From assembly GCA_973895155.1 (NCBI GenBank), contig OZ316896.1, forward strand, positions 19,530,001 through 19,594,000: a stretch of 64,000 nucleotides of DNA, given 5' to 3'. Shown in pieces: positions 34,372-46,382 of the stretch; the stretch's first letter is position 1, and every line of letters starts with the position of its first letter. Both the position numbers and the translations under genes were made by a program. This DNA is from Marsupella aquatica. Lineage: Eukaryota > Marchantiophyta. A model generated the notes under the pieces. It did no database searches and was not told where the DNA came from. It was given only the letters and a program-made list of their open reading frames with translations.

Positions 34372-34723
34372 TGTGGAGCAAAGACGACATTCACAATGAC
34401 AAGTTCATGATCATCCAATGCACAAATAGTCAACACAAAGATATATGTGATTCACTTTAGTTGAGGCTACGTCCACAGGAACACATGAGAACTTCACTGC
34501 ACTCTAGGTCTGTCGATCATATTGAGTCTTCGTAATACAAGTTCTCTCTATTCCTCAACTGACTCCGTAACAATAAGTCTGAGATCTTGTTATTCAGACA
34601 AGTAAACACTCCTTGGAGATATAATGTGCAACAAGACTAACCTATTAACTAGGGTTGCAACTAAAGTTAGCCCTAATTGCAATTACTCTCTTAATTCTTA
34701 GACTTAAGAGTAAATGCTTAATA
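34372..34723 (-). mobile_element. Diverged LTR relic, related Copia family
   Basis: In the opposite orientation to the adjacent solo LTR. It shares ordered blocks with the LTR at 1549-2022: GTGGAGCA.AGACGAC, CATCCAA.GCACAA, GAGGCTACGTCCAC, CTCTA.GTCTGTCG and the end GACTTAAGAGTAAATG. The 18-bp minisatellite is absent. No matching target duplication was found, so one end may be lost. Confidence 0.75.
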
Positions 34724-36462
34724 GCTCATCCTCACTAACCAATCAGATGGACCGTATCACTCGAGTTGCAATTGTTAAATTTCTGTTTTAGCTTCCTTAT
34801 TGTGGTCATGCTTCTCTCCTATGTCCGACCTCTCCAGTTTTTCTTTGGACACCACTACCTTCAGTCCACCTTTTCTCCTATGTCCAACCTCTCCGGTTTT
34901 TCTTTGGACACCACCTACCTTCAGTCCACCCTGGCCCAGGGTGCTACCCCCTTGGTGGGCCACCCCATTGGATGTTGGTTTTTTGAATGAAATTCAATTG
35001 GTACTTTTGATGCAATAGAAAAAATGGTCATTAATGGAAGAATCAAAAGAAAAATGGTCATTAATGCAAGAAAGTTTTTTGAATGAAATTCATTTGGTTC
35101 TTTTGATTGCAATTGAAAAAATGGTTATTAATAGAAGAAAACTAAAACCTAGAGTAGATAATTTCGCCGGTAAGAAAAACGCTGGTTTCTACATTGTTCC
35201 GTTTCGTACTTCGTGGGCTCCGTCGTCCCTCCTCTTTTGCGGCCTCTCCTCACTCCTCTCTACACGGGCGATGCGGAGGCGAGATTTTTAATTTATCATA
35301 GACTCTTCACAGTCGCCTCTCTGGATTCGTTCAGTGCGGCTCGACACTCGAGACGCGCGCTTCGTTTTGTCGATCTCTACAGTGGGGATCGGTATTTCGA
35401 TTGGTTGATGACTGGCGATGAGTGATTCTTTCGTTCTTTGACTCCTGAGGAATCTGTTCATTCGTTCGTTGGACCACTGGTTGTCCGTTCGTGAGATAAG
35501 TGGAGAGATAAGTGGAGAAAGAATGGCAGTGTTCTGTGCTCGCACGCCGAGGAATTCACTCCAGGTTTAGCGTACTGTTCTACTATTTTTGTGCGGCGTG
35601 CCGTCTATGAACGAGTGATGACACAGATGGTGAGTTTCTACATTGCTTTCCGTTCCATCTGTTAGTAGTGTTGCGATAGGAAATAAGCGGAAAGTAATGT
35701 CTGTGGCCGGATGGATGCTTCTTCCCGGATTTATTGAAGTTTCGTGGATGCGTCCGGAGCTTGGCGGGTGACCGACAGAGGTACTTTCGTTACGAGAGCT
35801 AGGGCTTATGAGGAATGATGTTTCCGAGATGTGGGAACGGTGCGATTGAGCCACTCGTTTTGTTGTTTACTGAATTTTCAGCGAGGCTGATTTTGTCGAC
35901 CTAAGGGAAGAGTGCACTTGAGCGGAGTGCGTTGTTTTTGGAAACTCTCGTGCGATTACTGGACTCGACGTGGACCTCTTAATTTAGACGTTGGGAAGGT
36001 TCGTATGCTGTCCATCGAGGCCAGGAGAGAGGAGAATGATGCTTGCTGGACCTTATGAAGGTGAGCTACTGCAGCGACTGGAAGTGTTGCCAATCGTTGC
36101 AATACAGAGGAGGCAGCGGCGGCGATGATGGTGTGACGAGGTGGTCTCATATGGGTTGGTCGACGAGATTCAAACCCTAGGGGAGAAGGAAGCGAAGGCG
36201 AAATCGCGTTTTCAATGGTATTCAGAACCTCTGAAGGGACGGAACCCTAAATATCTTGCCGGCTCGAAGTTTGGGGTCCAGGAAGGCAGTCGTCTGTACG
36301 CCCTTCTGTTTGGGATTGGAATCTCTTGAGGAATTAATGGGAATTGTTAATAGACCGGCTGAAGACAACACCAAAATGAGGAGAGAATTAGTTACGAGGT
36401 GAGCAAGCTGTGTTATGATGACCTTTCAATTGGGGTTCATCTAGGTTCAGTGACCGATCAGA
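34724..36462. other. Region upstream of the RIN13-like gene
   Basis: Contains two local duplications: 34812-34930 (two units of about 60 bp with TTTTTCTTTGGACACCAC) and about 34978-35140 (TTTTTTGAATGAAATTCA.TTGG in both units). From about 35.17 kb composition becomes more mixed; the last few hundred bases are probably promoter and 5' UTR. No coding exon is supported. Confidence 0.45.
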
Positions 36463-39400
36463 ATGCTTGCGAGGTCCGAAAGTGGGCTAACAACGATGGG
36501 AACCGGTCCGTGCATCGTGGATTTGTCGGATGAAGATGACGACGAGGATGTGGTGCTCTTGACCGAATTTCCTGCTCATCTTGCTCACCGTGCATCCAGG
36601 AAGTCTCAAACTGAAAATGTGGCTTCTGTGTTGAACTCCGATTTGGTCATCTTAGAATTGGACATAAATCCAGAATTAAACTTTGGAGCGGGACTTCAGA
36701 AAGAATCCCAGAAATCGTCACAGAACAGCAGTAGCTTGCTGGACGAGGATGACTGCTGTATACTTGACGAGGATCCTTCCAAAGTGGGCATGGTGAAGAC
36801 GAGTTGTGTTGACAACGACACGGATGATTTGGTGATGACCGGAGAAGTTGGACAGGTGTGAAATTAGTGTCATTCCATGGAGTTGTGTAATTAGCCATCA
36901 GGCCAGCAAGTCATTTTCGTGCAGCATCACCTTATACTTTCTAAATAAGATGATGAATATAACATGCATGCTTACTTTTCATGAGCCCTGTCTTACTTTT
37001 ACATTGCCGTGAGCTTCTTCGATGCTTCTTTTCCGTGGTTTTTAATCGTTTTACCATAAATTCTAGTACACGTTACTTAGCCCAATTGAATGAGTTAACT
37101 GAAGAGCACGAGTATCCTTGCTATCAATTTCCCATTTATTCTTTTTGCGTTACTTCTTGCTACATTGTCCACTCGCACTGGGCGTGTACACCAATACTTG
37201 TCCTATCGTTCCGATTGGAGGATGTGGTTCCCACAGCCGTCTATCTTGTGTCTGCGAAGCTGCATTTCTTGTCATCTGGCACCTTCCCTCTTATGGCCCG
37301 AGTGAAGATATATCCTTATCGCCTTCAGCTGATGTTAAAACAAGAAACTCCGTTCAAATTCTCTGCTGAGAACGTGAGTCTTCTCGTAAGGCAGAGGACG
37401 CCTCACGCCCGATTTTTTTCAACTCTGCATTTGAACAAATATCCTTTTTGAACCCAATTGCTGTTTACGATCTTTTCCAGAAGATTCTGTTTACCCAGTC
37501 TTGAAGCAGGGAAGCCTAGGTTTCCACAATAATGGTTTAAGAGCATACGCTATTTTGTTTCGATCCACGAAAGCTTCCCTAGGACATCCAGACCACGAGT
37601 TGCTCTTGGTGTTGAGCAGAAGTTTTAATATCTGATGTTGATTTTGCTGGAAACTGTCAAGTAGCGTAATTTACTGGAAAATCGTCCTTGGATCACTTTG
37701 TCATTTTTTGTGCCCTACCACGAATCAGTGAAATAATGTTGATTCTGTTTTCATACAATTGACCAGCGGCTTCGCTTGCTTGGGAGCTGTTTTAAATGGT
37801 CGAAGTTTTCATGCAGGTTGCTTGCCGAGACTTTCCTCATTCAAGGCACTTATGTGTCCAGTTGCCATTCAAGACAGCACCGCATCAATTGTTCTGCTCC
37901 CAGGTATATCATTGAGGTTTGACCTTTGGGTTCTGCGGGTAGTTGAAAGGTGATGGTCACATTGTGTATCTCGCTATGATTGTTAGCTCTGTGATTGCAC
38001 TCTCCTACACTGATCTCTACTGAATGAATTCAAGCGCTTCCTTGCACCAGATGGAGCACATTGCTCCATCTCTGTTCGATATATGTAGGATCCCATGTTT
38101 TAACTGGGCTCGAAAATAGCAGACTTGACCAGCTATCGTCAGGGTTACTACAACCCCCTGCGCATACCAATATCTGGGAAGTTGTGAGTAGGTTATCTGC
38201 TGATTGTATCTATCATATCACTTAGGAAATTTGAAAACGGCGGCCTCTTGTGCTTCTAGGTTATGGATATTCGGGAATCAGATATGGCTAGAGCATTGAC
38301 CCTTCGTATTGTATTTGGCCCAGAAACTGTGGTGGTCGTTCTGGATATAAACAACTGGCCTGATCGCATCCAAAGAGTTTATTTGTAAGCTCCGTCTCAT
38401 TTCAAAGGGAAGGGAACTTGTGAATTAATTCTTTGCTTGCAAACTTTTGTCTTGCAGTGTCACTGCTACGTTTGTGACGTCCTCGCACCATGTTCACTCT
38501 GGGGAGATGGAACCAGGGGAGGAGACCATTGTCATGCATCTGATAAGATTGGAGAAAGATGGAAACTCCTTCGACAGTACAACAGAACACACCCTACTGG
38601 TTGCTCTGATCCATCGGCTTTACAACATCTACTGTATCCTGGAAAGTCATCAGCAGGCAAGTCCGACTCCGGTGCTCAAAGGTTTTCATATCCTGCAGGA
38701 TACGAGCATCTCCTTGTCCAATCAAAAGCGTTCGTTACTCAATTCTTTTCTGATCTGTTTAGTCCTGAGAGAGAAAGTCGAGTTTCCAAATTCTTTGGAG
38801 CTTTTGCTTCAACTAGTAGCACGAGAGGGTTTTCACTAAGTCCAGCTGTGACTACAGGAAACAGTGAGTCAACCTCACTCAGGGAACTGCTTGGGTGTCA
38901 ACGGGGTGATTCCGCTAGATCACAGCATCCTCTGCAACGATGTGATCCTACTAGGCCAAAGTATCCTTTGCAAATAACATTGAATGGACCAAACCGTGAT
39001 CCCAGATCTCACCCAAGGCGTCATCATGCTCAGGGGATTGGTGTCCGAGCAGCCAAATTGCATAGGTATGTGCACAGAAATGATCCTCATTATTCAAATA
39101 CATATCGATCATACCAACCTGAAGGATGTGGGGGTTACCAGGCCAGGAGGACTTCCCAGAGGACTGGCTCTTTTTCAAGCCAACCACCGCATTCATTGTC
39201 TAATCCAGGTTCAATGCAAAGGTCTCATAGTGTCTATTCAGCTGTTCTGCCAAGAAGGTCAACTCCTACTCCTATAACTGTAGAACAAGAGTCTTTTGGA
39301 GGTATGGTTCCGGAGGGGCATACGGTTTCGAAAACCGATTATCAGGGGGAGCTACCTGTTTCCCATGCATTTCTGTCTTCGCGTAGTCCTGACAGGCCAG

Positions 39401-39708
39401 AAGATCTGCGGCAGCAGTGTCTTAGTACCGAAACTCCCGCTGCTTCTAACTTTGGAAGTTCTGGCCTACGGAGTCAGAATGAGATTGGTGCATACGATTC
39501 TCAGGGAGATGAAACAGCAGTATCTGGTAACTCTATACTTGTTGATACACAGTTTAGTGGAGGCTCTTTTATTGAGAGAATGGCGGAAGGGAGACTGGAC
39601 TCTCTTCCAACCTCTCCTCCAACCCTATTGGCAGATTATCTTCTCAATGGAGATGATTTTTGGAATGACTGTGACTTGCCAGAAAATTTTGTAAAACATG
39701 GACTCTAG
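36463..39708 (+). CDS. RIN13: RPM1-interacting protein 13 (RIN13)-like
   Basis: Exons 36463-36855, 37817-37903 and 38458-39708; introns 961 and 554 nt, GT-AG, all phase 0; 576 residues. The N-terminus has an acidic motif CIVDLSDEDDDEDVVLL. The family hallmark is a Cys/His-rich module split over exons 2 and 3: VACRDFPHSRHLC, then CHCYVCDVLAPC, then HCHASDKIGERW. The remaining 350 or so residues are Ser/Pro/Gln-rich and probably disordered. Arabidopsis RIN13 binds the NB region of the immune receptor RPM1 and enhances resistance; conservation of that role here is untested. The second Met (residue 12, 36496) could also be the start. The short exon 2 is supported by the motif it encodes, its in-phase splice sites and the exact continuity of the Cys pattern. 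Confidence 0.82.
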
Positions 39709-40960
39709 TGTCGATGATACACTGAGACTCTAGGACCTTTGTATATATGATAGGAACCCAAAAATCTGGTTGCTTTGTCCAGGATGAGCCCCTGTACACT
39801 GTACAGCTTGTGGGGCATCAAATAGTTACACAGGCCCACTAATGAAAACGACGTCGATGACAAGCACCATGAGAACGACTGGAACGAAAAGGTTTATGGT
39901 GCCATTCATTTTTCAATGGCCAGAGTGACCTGAAAAAATGATTCTTTCTGAACGAGATTAACCATCCAAATCCAAATTGCTCCTTTTTGAAACTGAGTAA
40001 CAGGCGCAAGGATAGCACGTTTGGACAGAAGATTTACTTGTTTGTGATGACTTCTGAGAGTCGCTTCTCATGTCTTGCCCTTTGGTAAAATTCAGAACAG
40101 AAACCTCCGACTCTTGAGTGGTTCGAGTAGTCTTCACAGTGAAATCGACGTGGTTTGGCAAATTAGGTGGCTGCTAATGTATCTCAATTCTAGGATCCTC
40201 TGTTGTCTTGGTAGTGTGCATTATGCCCATCAGTCGGCCTTGCATGTCTCGTATGATACATCTCCCTTCTTTCTAAAGTGCAGTATAGTTTGGGCGGATA
40301 GGATCATACTGTGGGGAGCAGATGTACTATCATTTTTGCTATTTCTTGTCACGCTGTAGTAGGAATGTACACGAATTCAAGTTATTGCAGTAGGTCACTG
40401 CTTCCGAATGTACATTGTCAGTGCGCATTTGGGCCAAAATTGGGCGATGTAAGAAGGTGCCTTGGTGCCAGAGCTGTTTTAATAGCATAAAGCCTCTGTT
40501 CAGATGTCTCAGTCAGATTGTTTAGTATTGTAACCCTGGTCGTCATGCTAGGATTTCAGTGAACTTGGCAAAGAAATCTGGTGTTGTCTGATCATCACAT
40601 GTGAAATTCCTTTGGAAATCAGTTGAATTTTGTTTCATATCCCGTCAATTCCATTTTCCTGTATTGGAGTGCATTCTTATTTGGACTCGTGGGTCTCCAA
40701 CTCCGCACTGCAACCAGCCCGGCGCGTTCTTGATTTCTACTCGCAAATTATGGTTGGCTTGATACTCATTTGTTTATTGTTTAATAATGTCATGGCATAT
40801 GGCCAATTTTTATGGCAATAAGTAATGAATGATGAATTTTGTTAGTCTAAAACTTTTTTTATCCTGAACCTTAACTACTAAGTTCAAGGTCCATCAAGAT
40901 TTGAGGCTTACAAGCCCTTATTATGGGGACTACCTGTGCATTGCACAAAGATTATACAAT

Positions 40961-41040
40961 TGTTGCATAGAAGATGTTACCTAAAAGATGTATTGGACAT
41001 TGTTGCATAGAAGATGTTGGTACCTAAAAGATATATTGTG
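40961..41040 (+). repeat. Tandem duplication of 40 bp
   Basis: Units 40961-41000 and 41001-41040 share TGTTGCATAGAAGATGTT and ACCTAAAAGAT.TATTG. Nearby sequence repeats the word AAGATGTCA several more times. Confidence 0.85.
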
Positions 41041-41850
41041 TAGAATATTCAACGATGTTTCAAAAAGAAGTTGCAAAATGATGTCATTGCCAGGGTAGTT
41101 GCACAAAAAGATGTCAATGTGTAAAAGAGGTTGTTATGGCAGAAAAGATGTCATTCCGCAAAATGTCATATTGCACCCTTATTTTCTTTCAACTTTGTAC
41201 TCCAACCCCACCAGCCCCTCCAAATATCTCTAGTTTTCTCAGATTTCTATCTCCCCAATCTTTCTAAATACTCTCCCCACCTCACACACATTCCCTTAGA
41301 TTTAAATTTAATCCACCCTGCCCCGCCCCCCCCCCCCTAATTTGACTTTACCCACTTGTTTGAGTGTTCTCTAACCCCTAAAGGTAGTCCTAACTCATTT
41401 CAACCCCACTCAAATCAAGAAAAAAGTGAACAACTTCCAATGGCCACCCAAAATCCTTGGGTGTACCTAGGTAGTATGTTTATTTTTAATTTTAAAAGCT
41501 CACTTTCTGTGACAAATCACATGATGTGAGTCCTAATGCCAAACATTCCTGCCCACCCTTGCTCTAAATGCCCTCTACTGTCTTGAAAGCATTTAGAAAA
41601 CACATATAGAAAAACTCATGTATTAGAAAAATATGTTTTTACACAAATTAAATAACCTCAATTTCTGTTTAAATTATTTAAATATCCTCAATTTGTGCTA
41701 CGTACACTTTATCCACTTAGCACTATTTAACCTCAATTTGTGTTTTTCCACTTAGCACTATTTTTCATTATGATCGTTTTCCTTTTGTTGTATGTTGTCA
41801 CTGTATTTCTCACCAGTACAGTAGAATGTGAATCTGAGAGGCGAAAAGGC

Positions 41851-43244
41851 GCAAGCCAAGAGAGGAAGGCTTGCGTGCACAAAACCAAATCTTGGGGCCC
41901 ATAAATGTAATGAAAAAATATGATGGTCTCAATTTGTAAGACTGTCATTTCAGAAAGAGAGGGGGCTGCTTCTTGTAGTTTTAGATATAGCATACTCAAT
42001 ATGGAACATGAAAAGTTATTTTGTCCTCTAGCAAAAAGTTCAAGTTTTTTCGTGAAATATTAGTGATCTATTTTTTGTGGCAAATATAAATAGGACATTG
42101 CATATAAGGTACAAGAATAAATATACACATGTAAAGAAAAATAATACTGAACAGCAAAAATTTAAGTCTATGGTATTGGATTCTGCACATACTATACACC
42201 AATAAAGATACTTATATATTTATCTTAGGTAATGATACTCAAATGAATTAAAACCATAAATTTAGGACACAAATCCATGAATTGAACTTAAAGACATGAG
42301 GAGTGCACTTTAATTAGATCATTTCTTCTTCACTAAGGGCTAGAACTTTAGTGAGCTTTGTTAAAGGGTGGATGATCAAAGTTAAAGGGTGGATGATCAA
42401 AAGTATAGCAAAGATTGAAAAATTTAGAGGGGTGCCAGATTAAATTCAAAATCTAAAGTATACAAGGGATGCACCTTGGTAAGACACATTGAATTAAAAT
42501 ACACAAGAAAAGAAATTTGAATAAGACAAATACTGGAAGATGGATTCAACATATAGTAGTTCATTTACCAAAAGTTTCATTCGATATTGCATGTTCATCC
42601 TGGAACATGTCTCTTTCTTTGTCTTCTTGTGATATGTAATTCATTTAAGTAGGGACATGTAAAATATATGCACATAAAATCACATTATGATCAAGAAACT
42701 ACAAAGGTACTAAAGAGTTGAGTTGTGCACATCAAGTACAGATTTTCACTTGTTTCTAGGTAATGACATTCAACTCAATTAAAACCATAAATTTTGCAAA
42801 GTAAACCATGAGGGGAACTTAATTCACCAGATGTTCACATTGATCAAATTCATGTCTTACACTCTCATGAGAAAAAAGAGAATTCACTAAGGAGTGATTG
42901 AAAAAGAAAGATTAAACCTTGATGAGGGGAGCCAAATGCATGCAAAATACTCTAAGTTCACTAAAATTAAGAGGGGTCCTAAAGTTAATTCAAAATCAGA
43001 TTAATACAAATGATTTACCTTGTTAAGGCACATTAAAATTAAAATACTTGACACAAAATATGAATGAGACAAAATCTGAAAGGTGGATTCACCGGTTATA
43101 GCACCCTCAAAATTTAGATAAGCCAATCAAGGGAGGCTTGTGTGCAGAAAACCAATCTTGGGGCCCATAAATTTAATGGAAAAATGATGCTCTCAATTTG
43201 CAAGACTGTCATGTCAGAAAAAGAGGGGGGGGGGGAGCTTCTTA
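41851..43244 (+). repeat. Nested diverged direct repeats in AT-rich sequence
   Basis: Outer pair: about 41860-41975 and 43120-43244 share GGGGCCCATAAAT, CTCAATTTG.AAGACTGTCAT and AGAGGGGG. Inner pair: about 42225-42553 and 42757-43093 share GGTAATGA.A.TCAA, AATTAAAACCATAAATTT and GGTGGATTCA. The ordering suggests successive duplications. No coding potential or LTR ends were found. Confidence 0.7.
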
Positions 43245-43575
43245 TCCTTTTCCATAGTAGCCTGTAATAATCCCTTAATTTTAATTTTAACTATAAAAGG
43301 TAAAGGTCCATAAAGTTAAGAGGTTTGAGACCCCCTATTTTGCGCAATAGTTGCCTCTCAAAACTGGAGATTATGGCCCAAAATCCTATGTAAAAAGAGT
43401 ACATTGCTACATTGAAAACCTCCATCGCTGTCAGTTCCCAGAGAGAAACTCTCCCACAGAATTGTTGTGTTCTGCGAGAACTCGAGAAGATGACGAGGAT
43501 GAGAAGGTGAGCCTTGAGTTGCGAATCCCCACATGAAAGCTTGGAAGAAATTGCGGCAGGAGCAAAGGAGGGAGA

Positions 43576-46382
43576 ATGATGTTGCCCTTTGGCATGCCAA
43601 GTGCGACCGCCGCAGCAGCAGCAGCTGACGAGAAGCTGAAGAAGGCCAGCAGCAGTCAATCCGTGGAGGTCCGAAGCGATGGCCGAAATCCGAACCAGCT
43701 GCGCCCTCTGCTGTGCTCTCGGGGACTGCTCGAACGAGCCCACGGCTCTGCGCGCTGGGCACAGGGTGAGCAATTCCATTTCTCTCCGCTCTGGACTCGA
43801 CCCTAACCCCTAACCCCTAAACCCTAAACCGTAAACCCTTATCGAATGGTACTCGATTTGAGGCCAATTTGTCAACTTTTGGGTGATAGTTCTCACTTGC
43901 ATGGCCCCAAGAGAGCGAATGTATGTCTGTAGGGTTGTGTGTGGGACGATTTCGCCGACCGGGGCTTTGGTTTTGGTGCAGATAACACAACAGTGGTGGC
44001 GGCAGTTTATGGTCCGAAATCTGTGGGCGGCCGGAAGGAGAATCCAGAGCGTGCCACGATTGAAATCATATGGAAGCCGAAGAGTGGCCAAGCAGGTGAT
44101 ATTTGTCTATCTTTACTCCCAAAACATTATCCCAACGTGCTGCCAAACCCAGGGTACTTTTTCAGAGTACCAAAGCATTTGGCAAAATGTCCGACGAAGG
44201 CTTTTAACAGCTGTTTCAATAGAAATTCACTTACGGCAGACTTCACTAAAGCAGACGTCGATTTGTACGAAATGTGAATCACTGCCAGGAGGGAGGAATG
44301 CTATCCAGGCTTTTGGGTTTGAGACTTTCATGAGAGGGAATAGTGCAGAGCGGAAACCTGATAGGAAGGAAATCACCGATTTGCTTAACTATAAATTCTC
44401 GCCGATTGTTTAACAGCTTCCAGTCCATTGGAATTTTAGAAATGTGCAATCTTACTTGACAAAGGTCAGCATGATGTATGTGAAAAAGTATCCTGAGGGT
44501 TCAGAAAATCCTCTCGTTCTTCTTCTATGTGAGTGCAGGAGGTAGAGGAAATTGAGAAATGGTAGCCTTAATGATAAATGAATTGAGTTGACTGAATGTA
44601 CTTCTAGGTCGAGCCTATTGTGGCAACACCTTTTTTCAAGAGAATTGGTCTATGGATCTGCAGTAGGTATATGGCATCAAAGGAAGTAGTTTCGAGCTCA
44701 GAGTATAAGCCCCGTAGGCGAAGCTCGTGCACATTGTTGTCTTCAGGATGGCAGATACGTTAAAAAGAAACCTCATAGTGACACCATTGCTCGGTGTTCT
44801 AATGGCAGGCAATGCTGAAAAAGAAGCTGAGGTCGTCATAAGGAGAACATTGGAGTATATAATTTTGTCGTCAATGTTCCCCAACACTGGTATCTCCGTG
44901 ATTTTCCAGGTCTCTGAATCCTCGTTGAGAGCCTCATAAACAGACCTCTTGCTATTGAAAATTCAAATATATTTGTTGCTTGCTATGCAAAGCTCGAGAA
45001 GGCGCTGACATATGACCCATACCGAGATGACCAAACCCATCTCTTTAAGCTTGTCCCTGCAATCAGATTTGACCCTAGCACACTAGCTTAGTCTTCGTTG
45101 GCAGTTGCACGTATCTTTTCAGTCGTCCACTGTCTTGAGCAACCACACCTTTTAAACAGTTTATGTCAGGGCTGAGAGTTCTGATCTTCTTATGGATCTT
45201 ATTTGACGAAGCAGCTGTGCTCATTATCTTGGTTCTGTTGCAGGTTATCAATGACGATGGAGCTGTATCCTTACCTGATGAGCAATTTCGTTTATGCAGA
45301 GTTTATTAGTCTGGAGGAACTTCTAAGGATAACTTATTGGTAGTTATTGAAACTATTGTGAAATAGGAATTCTTGTTTCGAACGGGAGATATTTAAATCA
45401 ATATGTGTCATCCAATGTGATCAGAAAGCTCCTCTCCAACGTATTGAAAGCATGATTCCATTCTATATGAAGGACGTTTGTTCGTAAGGGGACGGGGTTA
45501 CTCGTATAGCTAGGTGAATTTGGATGAGTTGAAAAGCAAGAGTGGGGTCTATCTAGTGGTAGACTGGGGACTAGGCTAATGATCGAAAGGGAGAAGCCTT
45601 AACAGATAGTCGGACAAGGTTCTAGCCTGCGCAATAAATGCGGCATGTGCAGCTTTGCTTGATGCTGGAATCCCTCTCAAAGGCCTCATGGGTAAGGCCT
45701 TCATTTTAAGTTTTATCCCGTCTCCTTTGGGATCTTCTATTAGGATTTCTATTACCTCAGGTTGATGCAATATCGGAGGAAGACACTAAGGGCAACTTTG
45801 CATCACGCAATTCCTGTTTCAATGAATAGTGCAAAGGCCCTAAAGAACAGGGGCACATATCGCTTACACAAGTCTCTTTTCCAATTTCCAGGTGTTGTCC
45901 ATTGTTTTCTCTATCAGTATTCGGAAGTGCAATGAAGTCATGTTGATTAGTAACTTTGTTTGTGTGGACATTTGCAGTTGCTGTAAGCTGTGCTGTGACT
46001 GCTCTTGGGGAGGTTGTCCTGGACCCTACAAAGGTGGAAGAGCAAGTGAGTCGCGTCACATTTCCAAGTGCCTGCAGTTGCTAGACCTGGCAGATAGTGC
46101 TTCTGACCATGTTTAATTGACAAGAAGTAACAAACCTTTCCTCACGTAATGCAGAAGTTCCGTGCACAAGCTTGCCTTGTGTTTCTCAATCGTCCTAAAT
46201 CTGTGGTACCTGGACTGCCAGCTCCTGTGGATGATGAACCTGCAGAGCATGGAATGTTGACATGTGTGACTCGTGGTGCAATGTCTGGTATTGATCTACT
46301 CTTGGGCACTGTCTTATGTTACCTCTATATTTTGCTTTCAGGGAAGTCGAAAGATCGTGGATTCATCACTGACATGGTCTAA
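43576..46382 (+). CDS. RRP46: Exosome complex subunit RRP46 (RNase PH fold)
   Basis: Exons 43576-43765, 43982-44095, 44809-44909, 45244-45264 (a 21-nt microexon), 45619-45691, 45978-46045 and 46155-46382; phases agree throughout and give 264 residues, close to plant RRP46. Landmarks: SDGRNPNQLRPLLCSRGLL, AAVYGPKSVGG, IEIIWKPKSGQAG, FPNTGISVIFQ, CAINAACAALLDAGIPLKGL, AVSCAVTALGEVVLDPT and the C-terminal EHGMLTCVTRGAMS. RRP46 is one of six RNase PH-type subunits forming the exosome ring in nucleus and cytoplasm, usually without catalytic activity in eukaryotes. The extreme C-terminus is uncertain: a possible 54-nt intron (46288-46341) keeps the frame and would be very short for a plant, so read-through to 46382 is preferred. 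The first 20 residues are Ala-rich and less conserved. Confidence 0.88.
43801..43839. repeat. Telomere-like repeat / telo-box cluster in RRP46 intron 1
   Basis: CCCTAACCCCTAACCCCTAAACCCTAAACC-type sequence begins 36 bp after the intron 1 donor. It contains CCCTAAA plant telomere units and the telo-box word AAACCCTAA in near form. Confidence 0.85.
44935..45091 (+). other. Coding-like fragment inside RRP46 intron 3
   Basis: An open frame of about 50 codons with no start, containing RPLAIENSNIFVACYAKLEK and YDPYRDDQTHLFKLVPAIRF, ends in TAG at about 45091. Its composition looks more like a real protein than the surrounding intron. It is not part of RRP46 and I do not recognise the family; it may be a transposon or gene fragment. 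Confidence 0.35.

Larger units (their letters stand above)
39709..43575. other. Intergenic, largely AT-rich duplicated sequence
   Basis: 39.7-40.8 kb is probably 3' UTR and flank of the RIN13-like gene. Further on lie a 40-bp tandem duplication (40961-41040) and the duplicated AT-rich block 41851-43244. The last 250 bp hold the likely RRP46 promoter. No supported gene. Confidence 0.45.

Noticed and set aside
43883-44413. 176-codon plus-strand frame across RRP46 exon 2
   Set aside because: It is an alternative frame over the real exon and intron; the RNase PH motifs are in the other frame.
46288-46341. 54-nt GT-AG intron in the last RRP46 exon
   Set aside because: Shorter than normal plant introns and its removal does not improve the C-terminus; the frame reads through.
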